From assembly GCA_030770425.1 (NCBI GenBank), contig JASJFT010000199.1, positions 1 through 64,000 of the forward strand: a stretch of DNA of 64,000 bases. The letters run 5' to 3'. The notes under the pieces were generated by a model. It worked only from the letters and a program-made list of their open reading frames with translations. It was not told the DNA's origin and ran no database searches. Below are positions 1 through 12,600 of the stretch, piece by piece. Source of the DNA: Darksidea phi (taxonomy: Eukaryota; Ascomycota; Dothideomycetes; Pleosporales; Lentitheciaceae). Numbering within the stretch: position 1 is the first letter of the stretch; each line of letters starts with the position of its first letter. The position numbers and the translations under genes are program-made.

Positions 1-289
1 CGAAAAATAATTTAACTAATACCCTCTAGATTATTCTTAGAGTATATTAATATTATATAGCCCTACGTATATCTACTTATTTTACTATATAAATTATTGT
101 CTAAAAAATATTTTTCTAATATATATATTATATAATACGCTCGATATATCTAAAGGGTATTATAGAATATATAAAAGAACGCTAGTAACTCGATTTTCTA
201 TATTACTTAGAAGTTATATACGTATAGCCCTACTAGAGAGCGAGGTTTACTCCTTCTATATTTTTACTCGTAGTAAAGTAAGGCTATAG

Positions 290-440
290 GGGGGTACTTT
301 AAGTTTAGAGGTAGTTACTATAAGTTCTAGATATTATATTACCCGTTTTAGCGGACTATAAAGAAGAGATATCCTAAGCTTAGAGGTAATTACCCTAAGC
401 TCTAGATATTATACTACTCGTTTCGGCGGGCTATAAAGGG
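290..440. repeat. 75-bp tandem repeat, 2 copies, in the 3' UTR of element A
   Basis: Two head-to-tail units of 75 bp; the shared segment ending in CTATAAAG recurs at 356 and 431. The same unit is present three times in copy C (34310-34540), twice in copy B (38086-38230) and four times in copy E (57161-57457). Confidence 0.85.
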
Positions 441-3400
441 TAGAGATCTATACTTAATACCGACGATTTTTTTAGATTTCTATCTTAACTAGTATCTCGT
501 CTTCTAACTAGGGGCTAAAGGACTTATCTTATAATATAACTTCTAACTACTAGACTAGTTATTTAGATAGACCTAGCTTATTAGAATATTTATTATAGAA
601 CTCTTTTACCTTTTAGACCGTATTTATAAAATCGCTTACTAGGTAATAGATTAGATTTAGATTATAGTCTATCTATTCTATTTAATAGTAGAGCTTATTA
701 TAAATAATTTAGCTATTAAGAATATAGACTACTAGCTACTTAGAATACCTATTTACTTCTATAGCTAGTTCTTCGGAGAGTACTTAACTAGATAACGGAT
801 CTTATATAGCTTTATATATTCTATCTATATAGAAAATATTATATATCTTTATATAAAAGAATAATTAAACTATATAGAAGCTATATCTTTAGCCGATAAT
901 AAGATAAGATCTATATATTTACTAGTCTAATTTTAGACTTAGTCTTAAGGTAATAAATCCCTTAGATATAATATAGACTTAATTTCCTATACTAAAATCT
1001 AGGAGACGGCGTTTTTTATTAGCTTATTAGCTCTAGACTTTCTAAACTACTATAATATTAGCTTAGACGTAATCGTAAATCTATTAGACTATATTAGCTT
1101 AAATTTTTATAAACTCTTAGGCTACCTATATAATTATATTATCTAATAATTTAGAGGGTTTATAAATACGTTCTTACTAGTCCTAGTAGTAATAAGTCTT
1201 ATAGTTAAATTCGATCTTAAATAGAAAAAATCCTATTATATTATATAGAAGAATTATCTAAACCTAGTCTATACTAGATAGAAGATTAGACTAGTTATTC
1301 TAATAAAAGTTTATAAAGAGGTATAATCGTTAGTCTAGCTATTAGTTAAAAACTTCTATATTACTATTAGTCTATAAATAGTAGGCTATAAATAATAATT
1401 AGTTAATTTCTACGAGTTTATATAATTCTTTCGTAAAGTCTAATACGAACTATAGGCCTTAATCTAAGACTATAATATATAGAGGATTAAAGACTTATTA
1501 TATATATATATAATAAAGAGTAGCTATATCTTTAGTAGTAGTAGTCTTAAAGTAAGGTAATAAGAAAGTATATTTTAATAATCTATATATTATTACGAAT
1601 ACGTTATTATATTTCTTATAGTCCTTTAAAAAGCTTTTAAAGTTTATAAAAATATCTTTTTATACCCTCTTAGATATAGGGAGTAATTTAAGAAGATCTA
1701 AGGTCTTATCCTAAGACTTATAACTCTATTAATACTATTTATAGTTTCTTATATAATATTTTATATCCTTATTTATTATACTCTAGTAATATAGATCTCT
1801 TAAGAGTTTAATAGTTTTCTTTATATCTAGATAAGTAGTAATCTACGTAGTATATATTACCTAGATAAGGTAAATCTTAAGAAACCCTACTTTAGGTACT
1901 ACTAACTTCTCTTTTTAAAGAAGAAGTCTAGATAGAATTAGAAATAGATACTTATATTTTTAATAAGCTAATTCTTACTCTAGTTTAAGTATAGTATATA
2001 TATAATTTTCGTAAAGTATATAATTAAGAAGTAAATAAGAGTAAGCTTTAGTTTTATACTTAGGATCCTAGGTATTAGTAGTAGCTATTAAAACGGCTAT
2101 TATAGTAGAGGTCTATCTAAAGAGAATAAAAATATAAGTCCTAGTAGCTTTATCTTTTTTCTTTTAAATTTTTTAACTTCTTCTATTTTTAAAAGAGGGT
2201 ATTCGCGATAATATTAGTAGTTCTAGGATAATAATAAATAGTATAATAGTAGTTTACGAGCTTCTTAGCCTAATAAGTCTATTATAAGATTAATTTACGC
2301 TTAGTCGAGAAGTACTCTAGTATCTAGTAATTAGTAATAACTTAAAAGGGTTTATTTAGTTATAATTCTATAAACTAAATCTTCTATTTATTTAAACTCC
2401 TTATAATCGCGAGTATCTCTTTATTATAGATCTCGTAGTTTATTTCTATAGACTTTATTATCTTTATAAAGTAGACTATAGATTATTAGATTCTATTATC
2501 TTAGAGTTATATAAAGATATCTACTAGAATATTATTACTTATATTAGTTTTTATATAGGTCCTATAATAGGGCGAGTAATATTTTATAATAATATCCGAA
2601 TATAATAATATCTTACTTTTCTTAAATATAGCTCGCTCTTTAGATCTAAAGGTATAAAATTTTTCCTTTTATAGTAGTTAAATAAATAGGTAGACTATAT
2701 AACTATAGTTTTTTAACTACTTATAGTAGTAGTTATAGAAGCCTAGATAAACTTATAACCCTTTTAGAATTATAAATTTCTTTTAATCTTTAATAACTAC
2801 TATTTTATCGAGGTCTATACGAATTCCTTTAATATTAATAATAAAATCTAAAAACTTTACCTCGGTAACTATAAACTTATTCTTTTTAATATTAATCTAT
2901 AGTCTAATCTTTTTAAGCTTATCTAGAATTTTACTTATATATTTCTTATACTTAAGAAGGTCTTTTAAGTAGATTAAAATATCGTCTATATAGATAGTAT
3001 AGATCTTATCGATTTTATCCTTAAGTACTTAATTAATATAGTATTAAAAGGTTACTAGTCTATTATATAGTCTAAAAGGTAAAATATAATATTTATAATT
3101 TTTATACTATATTTTAAAAGTTATAAGATCCTTTATATCGAGGTTTAATCTAATATAATAAAAGACCTAATATATATCTAGCTTAGTAAAGACCTTTACT
3201 TTAAAGAGTTATATTAGTATTTTCTTAATTAAAGAAATAGCTATAACGTCTTTTTTTATAACTATATTAATTTTTTAATAATTAATATAGAACTTTTATT
3301 CTTCTTCTAGCTTCTTAATAAATAGGATAGATAAGACGAAGTTAGCGTTACTAGTTATAATAAAGCCTTTTTTTAGATACTCTTTTAAGTAAACTTTTAG

Positions 3401-6400
3401 TAACTTTAGATATTTAAGGAATATATTATAAAGTAGACTTATACTAAACTTACTTATATTATTCTTAAGAATAATTTTATAGTTAATATTCTTTCTTTTA
3501 AGAAGTAGTTTATCTAAATTAACTTTAAAGAAGTAGTCTAGAGTAGCTTCTATATAATTTTTATAAAGAAGCTTTTCTACTATTATATCTTATACGTTCT
3601 ATTCTACTAAGTCTTTTACTAAGTCTTTTAACTATCTATCTTTAATTAATAAGTTAACTTTATATAGACTAATAACTTCTAATATAACTTCTTTCTTATT
3701 TATAAGCTTCTATATCTTAGAAGGCTTAAAAAAATATATATTAAACTTATTACTAGCGGCCTACCCTAATAGATTATTAAGAATAGATATTACTTTCTTT
3801 TTCTTTTTATTATTTTTTTAGCGACCTCGTTAACTTTTTTTAGATTTAATATCTTTTAAACTATTATTAGTATTACTATCTACGTTTCTTTATATTTCTT
3901 TAGAAGTAGTTTACTAGTTCTTTATTACTTATAATAGGGCTTCGGCGAGCTCGTAGATCTCCTTCTAGAGGATTATAAGGGCTTTAATAGAAATCTCTAA
4001 ACTAAGTATTAGATTCTTTCTAAGTAAGTGGGTCTTCTTTTATACTTTAATCTATTAATTAATTAGATCGTCGTAATATAAAGTATTATTCTAATATTCT
4101 AGTTCTAACTTTAGATCTAGCTTCCCTATAGTAGTTAGATTATATTTTATCTACTTTAAAGTATCGTCTAGCTAGTATAAAGTCTAATTATAATAGTTAA
4201 TTAAGGATTAAGTTTACTTAAAGAATTTTCTTTTAAGTATTATATTATAATACTCGAGCTTATAGAAGAGAAATTAAATAAGTATATTCTTTTCCTAGAT
4301 TAATAGATTAGCTTAGATAATTATATTAACTAAATAACTATATTTCCTATTAAACTTATTAAGGGGGATTAGTTTTTTTAATTAATAAAAGACGGACTTT
4401 AGCTTTTTCTTTACTACCTTTAAATATTTAGAGTAGACTAATAGATATATACTAGTATTACTATCTACTAATTCTCTTAGCTATATAGCTAGGCTATTTA
4501 CTATAAGTTAAATAGAAAGTATAAATAATTTTAAATTAATAAGCTACGGTATCTTAATAAGCTATTAATAATTAAGGGGTTTAATTACTCCTATATAGAT
4601 TATTAGGGAGAAGCTCTTTCCTAATAGCTTTTATTTTTTAATATTATAAAAGAGGCGTTAGAGTTATACTCTAAACTACTTTTCTCTTTATATAAAGAGT
4701 TTAAATAAGCTTCTTCCTTAAAATTATTAAGAAAAATAGTATTAACTTTTACTTTTATAGTATTCTATATTACTTTATATATAATATAGTTAGGGTAGTC
4801 TTACTATTTATTCCTTTTCCTATAATTAAAGTAATAATCTTACTTCTTATACTTTTTAAAAGAGTAGTTATAAAGCTTAGATATATTTTTAAAGTAAATA
4901 GACTTCTTTTCTAACTTATTAAAAAAGAATCTACTTACGATTAATTACTTTTTCTTAGAGGTAGCTAATTAGTTACTTTAGATAAGCCGGGTCTTTTAGT
5001 ACTAGTTATTCTTAAGTAGTATTCTATTAACTAAAGTTATATATTTATAGAGCTTATTAAAGATAAAATTACTATTATTAAATAGATTTATCTTATTTCT
5101 TAACTCGAAGTAGAGCTTATCTACGAATTCTTCGTTCTACTAATAGTAAAATAGATAGACCTTTATTACTAGATATTTAAAATTCTTAATAAAGTTACTA
5201 ACTTTACTAAATACGTTTATATATAGTTAGTAAAATTTAACTTTTATCTTCTTCTTTATATAGGGGTCTTCGTAGTATTTTTTAATATATTTTAATAAGT
5301 TTATATTAGATACGAAGTCTACTTCTTCTTTCTTAGAATTTAACTATATTTAAATATAATCTTTTACTAAGCTTACTAGTTAGGATATAATATAGGCTCG
5401 ATAAATCTTAGCTATTTACTAAGAGGTCTCTTATATATACTAGTTCTTATTAATAGTAAGTTTCTATTCTATATTATAGAGCTAGTTCTTTAACTTAAGC
5501 TCTCTATTATTTTTAAATAAAGTAGAGTTAAGGTAGAACGTAATCTTCTAAAAGTTAGAGGTTTATAGAAATTTACTTTAGTAGTTTTCTATAATATTTT
5601 CCTTCTAAATAAGAATCTATATTCTATTACTTAAGGTAATAGTTATAAACTCTAGTAAAACTAGTAAAAATCTCGTAGGAAGAATACTAAGATAAGAGAT
5701 AAAAGTATTTTTTATTTTCTTTATAATAAAGGACGATATATTTAATTCTAATAGATACTCGTAGTAGTTCTTATTAGGTAGAAGAGTTTATATTAGATTA
5801 GAGAATATAATTAGTTTAGTAGTTAGCTCTTTTTATAAGAAGCTTAACTAGAAGATTAGATACTAAACTAAATTCTATTAGAACCTTCCTAGGAGCCCGG
5901 GGGTTTAAAGGGGGATATAATAGATAAAAGAGGTCCTTTAGGGGCTAATATTTAGGCTATTTAGTTATACTATTATAAAAAGAAGTCTTACCTCTTTTAT
6001 ATCTTATTTATTATTAGGGTTATATTATAATAGCGGAGCCTTAAAAGCGGACTTAGGATTATACTAAGGAAGGACTACGAGTCTAGCCTTAGTATAAGTA
6101 GTTACGGGGAAGGACTACTTAAGATCTTCTTTTAAATTCTACTACTTACTTATAATTTTTTATACTTATTAGAGCTCTTCTTATAACTTTTTAACTTATC
6201 TTCTATAGTTATTCCTTTTCTTAACTAATTAGTTAAACTTATTAGCCGTAGTATTTATAAAGATATTCTTATTAATTATACCTACTCCTATAGTATACGT
6301 TAGCCTTTTAGCTACGATAAAACGAAGACTATTATCTATTAGAATATTAGTAATTAGATCGGGTCTCTTCTAGGTAGCTAGTATATCCTAGACTATATTA

Positions 6401-7134
6401 TAGTCTAGAAGTTCTTCCTATTCTTTAGTATTTATTAAATAGGGGATTTAGGGTCTATTTTCTTCTTAGAGTAATTTAACCCTCTTAATATACTTATTAA
6501 TCTTTTTCTTAAGATTATCTTTACTTATACTTTCCTCTTAAGAGGAGAAGATAATTTTAAGAGTTTAAAGGTTAATATATATATCTTTATTAATAAATAT
6601 CTCTAAGGGGGTTAGTTTATAGGTCTTAGTTAGCTTTTACTAGTATACTTTCTTTTTAGAGGAGAATATCTTACTTCTAACCTAGCTTTAAGATTTAGTC
6701 TAAGCTTATATACTCCTTATTCTACTTAGAACTTAACTTAAGGCTTTATCCTTTCCTTTATCTTTCTTCTATAGGGAGGGCTTACGAAAAGACGATTTAT
6801 TTAGTAAAATAGACTTTAAAGGGTCTATCTAGTCTAGGAAATCTACTATTTTATTATTATATTAATTTAGTAATTTAGTTAATCGTATAAAGATAAGTTT
6901 ATTATAGGATTTAGAATATAGACTTAATCCTATATAATACTTTTATAGGTCCCTTCTCTTTAAAAGAGATACTAGGCGCTTTAGTAATATTAGGGCTTAA
7001 AGTAGTTAGTTTTAAGACTTATCTAAGAAAGTACTATATATTACCTACCCTAAGTACTATAGACCTCTAGAGATTTAAGAAGAAGTTAATATTTAGTCGT
7101 TATCTTCGACTAAAAGTTAAAGATCTTAGGATAA

Positions 7135-7402
7135 TATAAGACCCTAGGACTAAGTATAATTAACTAGGAGTTATAATAGCTAAGATAGCCTTCTAATTAA
7201 CTAATAGTAGAATCGGTATATTAAAGTTATTCTAAGATAGTACTATAAGGGTATAAGAATAGAGGGTTCTTATACCCGAATAGAGCTTAATATACTAAAT
7301 AAACTAACTAACTATTAGACTAATCCTCGGGATTACCTAATCTACTAACCGAAATAGGAAATAAGTAAAATAACTAGGTTATCTAAGAAACGAGCCGTAA
7401 TA
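7135..7402 (-). repeat. 5' LTR of element A (268 bp)
   Basis: Member of a 268-bp LTR family found at nine places in this window. On the element's own strand it starts TATTACGG (TGTTACGG before RIP) and ends CTTATA (CTTACA before RIP), giving the canonical TG...CA ends. The internal side carries the conserved 5' leader shared by copies B, C and E. Confidence 0.9.
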
Positions 7403-8089
7403 GTAAACGCCTTAGTAATTAAGATAGTAATAGAGAAGTAAGAGGAAGAGAGGACTAGTAGAGTTTTATATTAGAATTAGAAAAGTTCTTTAATTATTAT
7501 ATAATTAAACTATATAATATTTATCTATAGGTCTTAGTTAAGATATCTAGTTAAATCTTATAATATTATATATATATTTAGAAGAGAATATTTAAGCTAA
7601 TTATAAATTTCTTATTAATAATAATATATTAAATATTTTTAAATAATACTTAGATCTACTAAAGAGTAGTAGATACTAATAAAGAGAGATTACTATTCTA
7701 TAGTTAAATTAAGATTTAAAATATAGAATTAATTATTCTCTTTAATATAAGAAAGATCGCTATACTAGTTAGTATATAATAAGTAATAGGAGATTTCTTA
7801 CTAAGAACCTCTATAATCTTTATTAAGATAGTTAATATTATTTCTATTATATATATCTTACTAGCCCCTCCCCTAGGAGCTTAGGCTACTACCCGGTATA
7901 ACGTTATATTAGCTTCTAGGCTAGCTATATTTTTCGTAATTCTAATTATCTTATTATATTTTAATATTTCGATATCTTACGTAATAGGTAGTAACTATAG
8001 GATAATAATAGCTTCTAATTTACTAATAATATATATAGATAGTTAAATATACCGATAATACCGAATCCTCTACTAATAATAATAGTAAG

Positions 8090-8312
8090 GTAACCTATAC
8101 TAGGCTACTTCTTAGTCCTCTACTTACCGGTAGCCTCTCTAGCTAGGTATCCCTATTGTCCTCCGTCCCTATACTATCGTTTATATCGTATCTACTATAG
8201 ATACTAGCTCTATCTTCTACGTTAGGTATTCGCTCCCTCGATAGCCTCTTAAGAAGGTCGATTTCTTCTTCCTTAATAGTCTTCCCTATATAAGCTTTTC
8301 CTCTAGCCTACG
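8090..8312 (-). pseudogene. Unidentified coding relic in a weakly mutated patch
   Basis: On the minus strand one frame stays open for about 60 codons with a charged, protein-like composition (for example the run KEEEIDLLKRLSRE), broken by TAG codons of the RIP type at both ends. This is unusual here, because other AT-rich stretches give a stop every 10-20 codons. A second minus-strand frame from about 8600 to 8350 also reads well (around AAEYPQRYRREVLSIG), so the original gene may have had an intron or suffered a frameshift. I do not recognise the family. It could be a host gene fragment, or part of a low-copy transposon that escaped heavy RIP. Confidence 0.35.
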
Positions 8313-8650
8313 TAGATGGTATAGCTACCTCTAGACGAAACGTCTATCCTCGTTATATAGGGCCTCGGATAGGAATATAATATAGATAACTACTAATAGC
8401 TATATAAGAATCCTATCGCCGCTCGTTCCCTCGAATATATCTAACGTATAGTTAGTTTTATACTAATGGTTATTATAATCAAGGAGCCCTATCGATAGTA
8501 CCTCCCTCCTATAGCGCTGGGGATACTCCGCCGCGATATTCGAAACGTTTAGAGCGCTGTACTTAAATAGGCTATTATACTCTAGTACCTCCTACTAAAG
8601 GACTAGGCGAACGATCGTTGGTAAAGATATCTAGTTAGTAGGTATTAATA

Positions 8651-8720
8651 TAAGGAAGCTAGCTAAGGATAAGAGATAGATATAGTAAGGAAGCTAGCTA
8701 AGGATAAGAGATAGATATAA
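8651..8720. repeat. 35-bp tandem duplication
   Basis: Two consecutive 35-bp units, identical except at the last base, each starting TAAGGAAGCTAGC. Perfect identity within heavily mutated DNA means either a duplication after RIP or a segment RIP did not touch. Confidence 0.9.
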
Positions 8721-9225
8721 GTAGGATACTAGTATTATCGTAGATAATTTTTATACTATAGGTAGTAGGTAGTAGTATTAGTACGCTAACTCCTCGCTAC
8801 TACTATTAGTCTCCTAACTAGGCTCTATAGTTCGGTATTATATATTATTTCTCGTCTAGTACCTTAATATTCGAAATATTACCTTATCGGTATCTTACGA
8901 TCGATAGTACTATATATAGCTCTATAGCTCTATTATTATATATAAGGTATAGGTATAGTACCTCTACTATATATAAACTTCTACTATATTTTATATAGAC
9001 CTTCTAAAGAGACTCCTACTATATAAATCTAAATTAAAAAAAAAATATATCTTACTAGTACTATCTATACTATTTAGGTTAATAAGAAGTTAAAAAGAAG
9101 AACTATTCTACTAAAAAGCTATATTATAATTTACTAATATATTATATAATAGTTACTACTTAGACTAAAGGGTATTAAATAAGGTATTAGTCTAGATAAC
9201 CTAATTAATATAATAAAGCTACTTC

Positions 9226-9474
9226 TATAAGTAGCCGAGCGCTATATATTATATAACTACTCTATTTATATAATAATTTATACTAATTTACTATAACTCT
9301 ATACTAAACTTATAGTAGCTATATAATAATAAGTTATAGTAACTATATATTAATTTATAATAATTAATTTAATTATTAAATCTAGTATAACTTATATATA
9401 AAGCCCTCTACTCGTACCCTAGCTAGATAGTTAGACTATTAAATATATTTATTCTATACTTCTACTCGCTTATA
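9226..9474 (+). repeat. Left LTR of copia element F (249 bp)
   Basis: Begins TATAAGTAG (TG before RIP) and ends CTTATA (CA before RIP). Same length and sequence family as the left LTR of D (46877-47125). Confidence 0.92.
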
Positions 9475-9487
9475 GTTATAAGCCTAG
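9475..9487 (+). promoter_or_regulatory. Copia primer-binding site, initiator-tRNA half type
   Basis: The first 13 internal bases are GTTATAAGCCTAG. Undoing two RIP-type changes gives GTTATGAGCCCAG, the complement of the anticodon stem-loop of a fungal initiator methionine tRNA (GGGCTCATAACC). That matches half-tRNA priming as known for Drosophila copia, not priming from the tRNA 3' end. Copy D has the same site after 47125. Confidence 0.65.
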
Positions 9488-9619
9488 TTTAATCTATCTA
9501 TATTATATAACCTATTTTAACCTTCTCTATATAACGAAATAACGATTTTATTACCTACTATATCTAAAGCTAGTTTAACTACTATTCTTTAAGGCCTATA
9601 TAATTAGGACCTATAAATC

Positions 9620-12600
9620 TATACTATATAGAGGCTAGCTAAGGTAGCTAATATATAGAACTATATCGATTCCGAAGCTAAAGCTCCTATAGAGCTAAAT
9701 AAGCCCGAATACCCTATTAATTCTACGCTACCTATTAACGAGGATAGGTTACTAGTAATTAAACCTAGTTTAATAGCTCTTACTTAGTATAATAAGGACC
9801 TAAGTATCTACTATATAAAACTAAAAGAATACTATAGAACTAAGAATAAGCTCGGTTAAATCAAAGCTTATATAGCTAATACGCTAGTTAAAGATCTTAT
9901 CTTTTAGATTAAGAATTAGAAATTACTATACGATTAGCTTAAGGCTCTAAAATAGCTATTCGCTTTATTATTAGCTAATAAAGAATATAAGGTTTAAAAG
10001 GTATATAACTTAGCTAAAGTACTATACACGCGTAGAGAGAATCTTAAAGAATAGAATATAATCTTCTTAATAGCCTATAATTAAGCTATATAGCTTAACC
10101 TACTAGAGATATTAGGTTATCGGCTATATAAGAATCTAATATAAGCTATTAAATAGATTAATTTAGACTATATAGTTACTATAACTATTATAGTATTTAA
10201 CGTAGAAGCTAGCTTAAATAGTTTAATTAACCCTATACTATCTAATCTACTAGCTAGCTATCTATACTATTATTAAATAATATAGATAATAAAGCTAAAT
10301 ATTAATAATAGTATATTCGTAGCTATACTAAATTAAGAATAGTTTCTATATAATAAGAAGAAATTATAAAATAATAAGCTATTAAAGCCGTTAAAGCTAT
10401 ACCTATACGGAGATCTATACTACTAGGAATAGTACTAGTATATTAATATCTTACTACGTAAGAGAGAATTTACGGAAAATTCTAAAAAGATTAAAAAAAT
10501 AACTAATTTCGAAGCTAAGGATAAGAAGGGTATTTTAACTAAAATATATAAGAGGAATAAATATTATAAATAGTAAAAGTAGACTAACTAGAATAATAAT
10601 ATAGCTAATATAATAGAAATCGATATAGATAATAATCTACTATAGTATAAATATAAAGTCTATACTATATTTTTAGTAGCGTATAATACCTCGATAGCTA
10701 ATAATATCTATTTACTTCTTTATTCCTAGACGTTAAACCTAGCTATAGATATTTATATCTATAATAATCCTACTAAGTTCTAATAAGAAGCCCCGGCTTT
10801 ACCTAATAATATTATTCTAGCTAGAGGCTTAGAGATAGCTATTTAGACCTAGAAAAATATATAAATATCTTTATTAATACCTTAAAGTCTAAAAAAGATA
10901 ATACTTAAATAAGTAGTTCTAATTCCTAATTTCTTTACTAGTCTAGTATTACTATTACGGCTATTTTTATTAAATATCTACTTCGACTTAGAAAGGAATA
11001 TTTTATATTAATTAAAGACTTAACCTTAGAATATTATAAAGCTTATTAGAGTCGATAGATATTAGCTCGTAGTCTATTATACTAAGCTACTATAATCTAC
11101 TTAGTACGTAGTATTCGCTATTAATTAGCGTTAACTATAGATCTTAGCTCTACTACTTTAATCTAGATTACTAAGTAAGTTATAACTTTATCTATTTATA
11201 GATTATTTAAATAGTAACGCGATCGATTAGTTAGCTAGTAATATTTTAGGCCTTTATATAAATAATAATATAATAGCTTCTAAAATAATTTATTATAAGA
11301 AGTATCTATAAAATAAAGTCTATTAGATTATCTCTTATTAATTTAGTTATAAACTAGATACTAGCTAACTATTCGAAACTATAGCTATTAATCTAATTAA
11401 GCTCGATATACTAGTCTATAATAACTATTAATATATATTTTATATATTTAATCTATTCTTAAAACTATATACGGTCTATATAATAGCTAAGCGCGATAAG
11501 CCTACTCTTTAGGTAATACTTAAGTAGTTAGATAGAGCTATTAAACGAGAATTTAATATAACTATTACTTTTCTAATAGCTAATAACGAGTAAGGCTATA
11601 GTCTATTAGATAATTTAGCTTAAGCCTACTATTTATAGGAAGGAATTAAACTATAAATATAAGTATTATATACTATTAAATAAAATAGCTTAGCTAAATA
11701 CTTAGATAGAAGTTTAATTAAGAGAAGCTACTTAATAAAAGTTATAGCTAATCTTCTACTAGCTCTTAGCTCTAAGATCTATAGAATAGTAGTCTATCTA
11801 CTTAACTAAATACCTATATAATTACTAAACTAGAAGATATTATTCGAAATTATATATTAGAAAAAGCTATTATTAGCTTATTTATATATTTATAACTATA
11901 GAGCCTATATATTATATAAATAGATATCTAAAGGTAATAAGCTTAGCCTATAAGTATTAGTAGGATATTTAGTTAGATACGATTTATCGAATATTTATAG
12001 AATCTAAATACTAAAGGTAAGAAGTAAAGCTTATAGTAGTAAGATAATTCGTATAAGGAATATTATATTTCGAGAGAATCTATTCTATTAGCCTTAAGAT
12101 AATTTAGATCCTCTTCTTTAAGACTTCGAATTAGAGTAATTTACTTATAAATACTACTTATCTATACTAAATAGTAAAGATACTTTTTTAGAAGTCTTAT
12201 TAGAAGACGAATATATATCTTCTATAGAAGTTATAAAACCTACTATCTAAGTTTCTACTTAAGCTACTATTTATACTACTACTTAAGCTACTACTTAAGA
12301 ATCTATATCGAATTAGTTCCTAATACTAAATCTATTAGTTTTAGAAATAGCTTTACTTAAGCTACTACTATAGTTATTAAATTAACCCTTAAAGTATAAG
12401 TATAGAACTAAGTCTAATTTAAATTATATAGAGTATTAAGAACTAATAGATACTAATCTTTATTAATATTATATTCTACCTAAAGGATTAACTAGAGTAG
12501 TAAAGAAGAAGCCTATATAGAAGAACTTTAGCTTCTTCGTTAACGTTTACTAGTTAGCCTATATAGCTATCTTAATAATAGTACTAAAGATATAATTTAA

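Larger units (their letters stand above)
1..7402 (-). mobile_element. Element A: Ty3/gypsy chromovirus, RIP-mutated, cut by window edge
   Basis: Read on the minus strand through its many TAA/TAG codons, this shows the gypsy gag-pol order. Gag lies around 4.9-7.0 kb and reverse transcriptase around 2.7-3.6 kb, with the YIDDIL catalytic motif intact (the two Asp codons are the complement of 2981-2986). RNase H is near 2.4-2.6 kb, integrase near 1.3-2.0 kb and a chromodomain-like tail below about 1 kb. The 5' LTR is at the right end (7135-7402). Base 1 aligns about 400 bp inside the equivalent copy B, so the 3' LTR and about 135 bp of 3' untranslated DNA should lie just left of the window. It keeps more C and G than copies B, C, E and H. 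Dead element; family certain, exact domain limits approximate. Confidence 0.88.
7403..9225. other. AT-rich segment between elements A and F, unassigned
   Basis: RIP-type composition, but not recognisably part of A or F. The part from about 7400 to 8000 is very AT-rich without a readable frame. The part from about 8080 to 8650 is richer in G+C and keeps several TG/CA steps (listed as its own entry). A 35-bp perfect duplication lies at 8651-8720. The last 200-400 bp before 9226 should continue into 22375 and beyond, because element F sits between them with an ACTTC target duplication, so this end may belong to the Fot1/pogo element. Confidence 0.55.
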
